DNA of 64,000 nt, taken from positions 342,957-406,956 of the forward strand of contig MNCI01017937.1 in the NCBI GenBank assembly GCA_015680685.1. Direction: 5' to 3'. This DNA is from Gnetum montanum (taxonomy: Eukaryota > Streptophyta > Gnetopsida > Gnetales > Gnetaceae). Made by a program: the position numbers and the translations under genes. The notes under the pieces are model-generated. The model searched no databases. It was given only the letters and a program-made list of their open reading frames with translations, and was not told the DNA's origin. Shown here in pieces: positions 56,541 to 64,000 of this stretch (its first letter is position 1; each line of letters begins with the position of its first letter).

Positions 56541-59500
56541 TTATGGTGCCAAGGGGGCATTTGGGGAAGGAGGTGGTGGTGCATCATCATTGTCATCACC
56601 TACTCCACTAGGACCACCAACATCATAAAATGCCTATAAGATAGCAATAGAAAACTAGTTAGTGATCATAGTAACCAAAATTGTAACATGAACTTGGAAG
56701 AACAAAAATGCAAAATGTAAAAGCCATCATACCTATGGAGAATCCAGATCTACAAAATCTTGGGGAAGATGATGAAAGCCAATATTTAGAAGCTGGAAAA
56801 TCTGGTCTTCTATCATATTGGCCTAGTCAATGCCCCCTAAATTGATACCTGTGAGGATGTTGGTTCTATCCACATCCATCCATGATGATGACACTCATGA
56901 GATAGTAGCCATAGCAACTTCATCGATAGCTATGGTGATCTATGAAGTAGGAGACTCAACCCTTGTTATAGTGCTTTCAAAGAGGTGGAAAGCACTCTTA
57001 GCCCGAATTCCCTAAATAAACATCTCCCTATTTTGCTATTTGGTTGTCTCCTTCTTTAGCTATTTCACATAGGCATCTCACTCGACCTTGTATTTGCACT
57101 TGTGATCCTTTTGGGTCTTACCCCACTCTAGGAGCCAAGCATAATAATCTTTCCAATCCTATGCCTTTTGAAACATCAAGTCCATTTGCATTTGTTGCTT
57201 ATACATCTCTTGAGAAAGAGTAATTTTATCATGGATAGTGTGCTAGTAGTAGGCCCAGACAATGTCTTTGGTCTGTAAAGCCCCCAAGTTCTCCACTTGG
57301 GCATCCATCAAAGCCTTATGCTCCTCGAGATCCTGGATTCTCTTAGCTTGCCTTTTTTTTCCTCCTTCAAGTCCATAGCTTGCTCCCATAGGGATGCATT
57401 AGACCTTTGAATTTCCCATGAAGCTTTAGCATATGAAACTACTAGATTAGTGGCAATTTTGTAATCCTTGAAGTGGACATGTGTGATGTTAGATGGAAGT
57501 TTAAGCAAGGAGTTGAAGTCCATGTCTTGGGTTGGATCCCATGTGACCGATGACACTAAAAAAAAAAATAATAATCATAAAATTCATATACAACATAGTT
57601 GTAGCATGAAATACATTTCATAGCAAAATGACTAAGGCATAGTAAAACATAGTTTTTATTGATTTTGGGTTCAACCTATTGCAACTAACCAATGATGTTC
57701 TTTTCCATCCTGTGCATGAATTCTATCTTGTCTGGGACCTCTACCCATGGTTTCATGTAAAAGTTAGGTATATGGGCCTTTTTTATTGGATTAGAAACTA
57801 CAATAAGCATAAACATTGGTAGATAAGTAAGAACTGTAAAAACAAACATCAACTTATAGGCAATAACAAGTAGAGCATAAGCATACTTGTGCTCTCCACT
57901 TCATTCTCATATCATCATCATCATCATCATGGGTTTTGATTAGAGACTCACTAGGCAATGATCCACTGAACAAGGAATCAAGATCACCCATGTCTTGTTA
58001 CAAGAATGCCTCCTCTAAACGCCTCTATTCTTCCTCTACTATAGCCCTACACCTTTAATCTTCCTCCTAGGCATGCCTTTATGCCTCTTTTGCTTACTTT
58101 TGTTCTTCTTCTATAATGGAAACCTAGGCTACCAAGTTCCATTGTTGATTTGTAACCATAAATCATTAGATAAGTTAGCATGAAAAGCCATAGAACAAAG
58201 CCATAGCCATAAACATAGCCAAAATAAAAGAAAAATTAGTTGAAGTGTACCTATGATTTCTTGGTTCAAGCATGGGATTTTAAAGATAATATTTTGCTTG
58301 GAGGCTGGCATTGCTACTAGTGGTGCTTCTACGAGCCTCTTCAGGCTAGCCTTGGCTACTCCTATGGCTTCAACATGTAACTATTGGGTCCTCTTAATGA
58401 TTTATATAAATGATAGAGGTACCTCCCATGTGCTATTAGGGGATTTACACTAACTAACATCAAGATCCTTGGTGATCATAGATAGTGAATCTCCCATACC
58501 CTTTGTTGGGTTCTGGGCCCTCATGGTTGGATAAAGATGCTTTATCCAAGGCATGGAGAGTTCCCATGGGTCCTGGTAGATCCATGATCCACCTCTCTTC
58601 ACCACTAAAAATTTTGCAAACCACTTCAAATAGCCTACAAAAAATGCATTGTGCATATGGACTATTGTGGAACAATCTATGTGAATTTTAAGGATTTCCT
58701 CTTTGAGGCTAGTAGCTAAGGAAATAGCTTAGTTAAAACAAGTTTCCTTCATCATAAATTTCTTGAAGGACCATTCCTAGGCAACACCAATGACCTTCTT
58801 TTCTAACAACAATTTAGGAAACACCGTAGATCTAAACAAAGGATAAGACTCTTTTGCAATAGGGTTCATAAAGCTACTACAAGCAAGACAGGAGTGACTC
58901 TTGGTAGCACCAAGCCATTCCTCAACTTCTGCATGGTGGCCTACCTCATTCATTGGTTTGGTAGAAACTATGATCTTGTTAGAGGGAACATCAAATCAAT
59001 TGTAAAAGGTAAACACACTAATGGCAATAGCAATGGATAGGCCTCATACTATGGTGTGGAACACATTGGCATTTTCATCAAAAAATTCAATGATGTTTAG
59101 TATCTCTATAGAAGGGATGATAGAGTTGGGTACCATAAAGATCTCAAACAAACTTGCATGAGAAATGTTTTCTTGAATGTCTTTAGATTCATTCTCCCTT
59201 AACCATTCTTGTGCTAGTCCCACCTCACCAAACTTTAGCATGAGATTCTTTGCAAAATGTTTGGTGAGGGGTGTGATAACATCTGTAGGATCAAAAGGTC
59301 CTATAAGAAAAAGACAGGTGTTTGGTATCAATACAACTATGTTTTGTCCATAAAAAATATTTAAGCCTAAGTGACCATAAAACCTTAGCATAACAATGTA
59401 CTTGATTTCTCACTCTTCTTCTTCTTGCTTAGTGAAGCTTGTGTGGAGGTCCTAGCAATAATACCCATATCTTTGATATTGTTAGGGGCCACCCACTAGT

Positions 59501-61690
59501 TGTGTGTGATTTTGGCAGCCATACACTTCTTGTAAATAGGGTTAAATCTAGTTAAGTATTCATCAAACTCCCCTCTTAGCTGTTCAAAAATAACATATCT
59601 AACCTTCGAAGCCTTGGTGAATTCGTTCAATGCAGTATGGGCTATCACCAACGTTTAATCATTCTTGAGTAGACCTTGATCATTGATCATGTATGTATAA
59701 GATACATGTGAAAACAACAAGTTAGAAAAGAGAATATTAAATGAGATAAAACCAAAATATTAAAACCTACAATAGCCATGATTACCCCTATAATTAGTAC
59801 ATAATTCCTAGAGGATTCTGGAATAAGGAGTGGAATTTTTTCACCATCATTAGAGTATTATTCATGTTGTATCATGAATACTTCGACATGCTCCAAATAT
59901 TTAAAAGGTATCATGGACTAATGAAATCCACCAATTCTCCTTATAAACTAAGAAATTAAGCATGTAGACCTAGGTAGCAAAGTCTCCATGATGATTGTGG
60001 TTACCTCCTCAAATAAGTGTGACCACATCATCATACTAAAGTGCTAGAGAAGGTAGGCAAGGAAATCCCTTGCCTCCAGGAAGATCCATGATGACATCTT
60101 CTTCAATGCCAAGTAAAGAAGAGGAGTATGGTATGTAGGTTGTTCAATATAGTAGAGAATGCCAACTAGCTCAACCACAATGAGAATTGGCTTGACAAGG
60201 ACCCTACAGGGGAAAAGAACAATTAATAACAATATTAACTCAACATTTCAAAACTTATAATTTCTTAAGAAATTTTACACATCTTCCATAAAAGCTCTAG
60301 GGTGTTAGTTCAAATTTTCTTAAGAAAATTCACAAAAAATGAATATATTATTATAACCTCTCCTAGACATGATATCATAGCCAAAACCATTATAATCAAC
60401 ACATCACAACAAAAAATATGCCTTAGCTCAAAACATGCATTAATTTAGTAAAAATAACTAAACATAGAAAAAGTGGTCATAATGGAAATAAGTAGAAAAC
60501 TTACTAAAAACACACAAAAAAATTTATAAAAGAAAATCCCCAAGAGCATGGATGTTGATAATTATAACCATGAAAACTAAATCCATCCTCAAAGGATAAA
60601 GTGCTATAGCCAAATTTAGAACAATTAAAATAACCTTATTACAAAATTTGTAAAAAATTCATCTAAGCTTTAATTTTAGTGATTCCACCATGAAAGGAAT
60701 CCTAAAATCATGAACTTTCTATTCATGACAATTGCAACCAAAAAAATGTAACCATTCTTACAGAAAACATAGCTAGTAATAGCAAAAACGTAGTCATCAC
60801 CATCAACCTGCATTTGCACAATGTTAGAAAAAAATTCATTGAAAATTCATTTGAGCTCCAAATAGAGTGATTCCACCACCATTTGAAAGCATGGATCATG
60901 TCCCACATATCCATACTCAATACAAATTCAAAACCCTAGTTTCATTTTCAGGAAAAAAACATTAATATTGATGAAAATCTAAAAAAAGGCACAAACTCCT
61001 AATTGCATGACCAAACTAAAATAGCCATAACATAATTAATATAACTCCAAATTAAAGAAGAAAATAGCCATTACAAAGCTTAAACACAACACTAGAAACC
61101 TAAAAAATTAAATGTTGCAAAAATTAAGCCATTTTTCTAATACAAAATACACAACATAACTAGCCTTTTTAAAACAAAAAGCATCATAAAACACAAATTT
61201 GACATTATGTATCCATAGATTATAACCCAAATAGCCAAACCAACACCAACCCATCATAGAAAGCACCAAAATAAGGGGGTAGGATGCCATTAGAATTTAA
61301 TTTTAATGAGCCCTTAGCCCTAGATCTAAGAAAAATAGCCTCAACATGAGATTTTTAGAAAAAAGCAGTTGAGAAAGCAAGCCTAATTTCAAAAATCTTA
61401 TTTACCAAGGTGAAAACAACAAAATAACTCTAGATCCACATGAAAATAACCAAAACCTTAGGCAATATTTTGCTAAAATTCAATTTTATTGAACCTTTTT
61501 GACTAATCTGAGGAAAACATCCTATTAGCACCTAGAAAAAACAACAAAAATGGCAAGAACACTAAGAAAAAGGAAAAATTGGCCTACCTTGGAACTGATG
61601 AGGAGGTCCCTTGGATGGAAACCTCCTTGGAAAAGGTAGAGATCCTTCTAGTAGCCTCATTTGACACTTAAAGTTATGGATTCTTGCTAT
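56541..61690 (-). pseudogene. Multi-exon antisense gene inside element E, unknown function
   Basis: On the minus strand, eight blocks keep a readable frame (stops mainly at expected Gln codons) and are separated by introns with GT and AG ends. Blocks, 5' to 3': about 61690-61588, 60203-59767, about 59673-59402, 59300-58251, 58128-57887, 57777-57690, 57555-56733 and 56633-56541, ending in TAA. Acceptors such as TTTTTCTTATAG (59301), a T-rich tract ending TTTAG (57556) and CTATCTTATAG (56634) are well formed. Reading phase is kept across the 58251/58128 and 57690/57555 junctions. The predicted protein has an acidic Gln/Glu-rich stretch (58128-57887), a coiled-coil-like segment (57350-57050) and a Pro-rich end. 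No domain is recognised. A captured host gene or an element-specific protein are both possible. Confidence 0.6.
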
Positions 61691-62378
61691 TTTTCTTCGT
61701 GATGATGCTCAACATTGAAAGAAGGCTTAAGATCTAAAGGGGGTAGAGCCTCAATGCTCGCCAAGAGAGGGAGGAGAAGCTTCAACATTGAGATTCCACA
61801 AGATTAGCTAAACCAATGGATGCCAAGTCTCTCCTCCATTACATTGGTTGTTGAAATAATTATTTGTGATGAGCTTATGTACATTTTAACACTAAAAATC
61901 CTAAAAACCCAATGTTTCTAATTCAAACCCCTACTTGCTAATTCTATGTATGGCAACTCCACATACACTAAAGTCTAAGGGGTGTAGAGGGAAAGTATCT
62001 TGCACACTAGGAGTGAAGGAGGGAAAACAATAACTACCATTTTTTTCTTAATTTTTAATTTTTAAAACTTTTAAAACCATGGGCCTCACTCGGTGCCCTC
62101 ACAGATGCTAGTTTTTGGTTTAGTAACTACATCAACATTGGGGTTCTAATTCCTTTAACACATAGAATCATACCCAAGACTTAACTAGCATGCATCTACA
62201 TTGCAAGTATCATACTCAACATGGCTGCATGCCTTTCACCTCTCAAAATCATTAAAAACTAACTTTCTTATCATTTTTAGTAGTTTCAACTTACTCCATT
62301 CAACCTTAGGCTCTGAAAGGGATCAAACTTTTCTAAAATGGTCACCCTAGATGTCGATCTTGGCTTATACCCCTTTGT
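61691..62378. other. Unassigned region upstream of the antisense gene
   Basis: Would contain the promoter of the antisense gene and, on the + strand, the start of the E 3' LTR. I did not find TGAAACACC or a clear polypurine tract here, so the E 3' border is unresolved. Confidence 0.35.
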
Positions 62379-62402
62379 GGGGGGGGGGGGGGGGGGGGGG
62401 GG
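62379..62402 (+). repeat. Run of 24 G followed by a G-rich stretch
   Basis: Uninterrupted G run, then TGTGGGCGGTGGCGCGGTGGGG to about 62440. The exact length of such runs is usually unreliable. Confidence 0.9.
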
Positions 62403-62939
62403 TGTGGGCGGTGGCGCGGTGGGGTGGGGAGATGGGAGGGTAGGTGTTTAGTATGAGATAAAGGGGGATAACCCTCATTCATACTCCCTACTACCCATCA
62501 CTCCCAAATTTGAACCCCAAAAGGGGTCCACATAGCCAAGAGCTTATCTAATCACTGTCAACAACCCCTAAAACCTAGAAAAATTAGTTGAATGTGGTAA
62601 AAACCTTTTGATTTGGTAGTTCCATAATGGGGGGAGGCCTCATCCATGCTAAGAACCTTAAACCTAGCATGAATGAATGGGAAGTGGTACAAAAATCCAT
62701 AGATAAACCACCTAGCTATATAAATCGATCATGTAGTTATCATGATTGTCCTTCATACTCTTGTACAACCTCCAATAGCTTATCTCTTACATTCAAACAA
62801 GATAATTTGCAACCTTGTATCATATCCCTTGTTGGTGAACCCCCCTTCCATGCCATCTATTGTGGGGCCAACACGGGGGTTTAAGGGGCTATAACATAGA
62901 AATTCTGTTCCCCAACCTCTAGTGATCATAGTTCTTACA
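62403..62939. other. Unassigned sequence before the tandem array
   Basis: Contains an 85-codon + frame (62627-62884) without recognisable motif. It may be LTR sequence of E. Confidence 0.35.
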
Positions 62940-64000
62940 TTAAGAGACTTATTGCCCCTCCATGACCTCTAGTAGCTAATAACCCCCTTGGTTATTACCC
63001 CCTAACATACCCCTTGGAGGGTGGGCTTAGTATGGAAACCAAGGGGTAACCATTAAAACCAATTTAAAAACCTTAAAATTGACAAGTTTTTATATTGGGT
63101 GATGTCTAGTAGCATCAACAACCTTGGGAATGTACATGCATGTCCAAGACTAATCAAAATTTTTCAAAAATCAGCTGCTTGGAATCCTCCATGTTGACAT
63201 ACCTCCTAGTGTGGTGGGGAAGCCTAGTGCGGAAACAAATGGGTGAGTCCAAAAATTACCTAAAAAGCCTTAAAATAGGAAACTTTTGATCTTTGATAGT
63301 GTCCAACAGCACCAGCAACTCTGGGAATGCACATGCATGTCCAATACTAATTAAAATTTGTCAAGCATCAACCCCTTGGAATCATCTATGCTGACAAATC
63401 CCCTTGGAGGGTGGTGCAACATGGAAACAAGAGGGCAACATTTAAAAATTCTAAAAATGACCTTAAATTAACAATTTTTTTCCTTGGGTGATGTCTAGTA
63501 GCAGTGAAAACCCTAGGAATGAACATGCATGTCCAAGAATGATCAAAATTTATAAAAAAATCAACCCCTTAGAATCCTCCATGCTGACATGCCCCCTTGG
63601 AGGGGGGCTGCCTAGCATGGAAACAAGTGGGTAACTCCAAAAACTAACTTAAAATCTTTAAAACTAACAAATTTTGATCTTGGGTACTATCCAACAGCTT
63701 TGGCAACACCAAGAATGCACATGCATGTCCAAAATTGATTAAAATTTATTAAAAATTAGCCCCTTGGATACTTCCATGGTGGCATACCCCCTTGACGGGG
63801 GCCTCATCATGGAAACAAGGGTTTAACTTCAAAAATTAACTAAAAAGCCTTAAAATAAACAACTTTTGATTCTGGGTAGTGTCCAGTAGCATTAGCAATC
63901 CTAGGAATGCACATACATGCCAAAAATTGATCAAAATTTATCAAAAATCAACCCCTTGGAATCCTCCACACTAACATACCCTCCTAGAGGAGGGGGAGTG
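62940..64000 (+). repeat. ~195-bp tandem array reaching the window end
   Basis: The landmark ACATGCATGTCC (or variant) recurs at 63134, 63331, 63523, 63719 and 63911, with steps of 192-197 bp. Each unit has a CCTCCATGCTGACATACCCC segment followed by CTAGCATGGAAACAAG, which recalls the CTACGCTAACACATCCCTTG segment of the E 5' LTR (49752). It is probably the repeat zone of a Tat-like LTR and continues beyond the window. Confidence 0.85.

Noticed and set aside
23468-64000. CRISPR array candidates among the short regular repeats
   Set aside because: Units are contiguous or degenerate without unique spacers of constant length, and lie in LTRs or 3' regions of plant retrotransposons.

Overview
The window looks like intergenic DNA from a large seed-plant genome; a gymnosperm or another very large plant genome is my inference. 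I find no intact host gene, tRNA or rRNA. Almost every kilobase can be assigned to decayed LTR retrotransposons nested in one another, plus pieces of L1-type LINE. In-frame stops (TAG, TAA, TGA) interrupt nearly every coding frame, mostly where relatives would have Gln or Trp, so the proteins below are pseudogenes read through stops.

Three Ty3/gypsy groups and one Ty1/copia element are present. Athila-like elements have ~0.8-0.9 kb LTRs starting TGATGA and an Asp-tRNA-type primer site: A (8045-21136, +, complete, with an env-like third gene), C (23468-30602, -, complete ends but no RT, integrase or env-like gene) and D (21893 onwards, +, oldest, broken up by insertions). Tat-like elements have LTRs of 1.4-2.6 kb starting TGAAACACC: G (integrase and 3' end, 1-5240), F (31673-41654, gag-protease only, complete) and E (49490 onwards, gag-protease plus a decayed multi-exon gene on the opposite strand). 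B (31120-48268, -) is a chromovirus-like gypsy element that carries a truncated copia element K (44613-47595).

Layout: G 3' half (1-5240); LINE ORF2 (5290-7640, -); A (8045-21136); LINE tail (21142-21540); D 5' LTR and gag start (21893-23467); C, inserted in D; D gag (30603-31119); B, inserted in D, with F inside B's left LTR and K inside B's body; D gag resumes (48269-49255); E (49490-56160 sense, 56541-61690 antisense gene); then repeats and a ~195-bp tandem array to the window end. Target-site duplications fix four insertions: ACCTT (F), TTATA (B), CTCTT (C) and TCTAC/GCTAC (A, one mismatch).

Inferred order from nesting: D is older than B and C; B is older than F and K. F and C also keep the most CpG, consistent with being young. 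The most unusual item is the antisense gene in E: eight recognisable exons with GT-AG borders, lying between the 3' tandem repeats and the expected 3' LTR of a Tat-like element.
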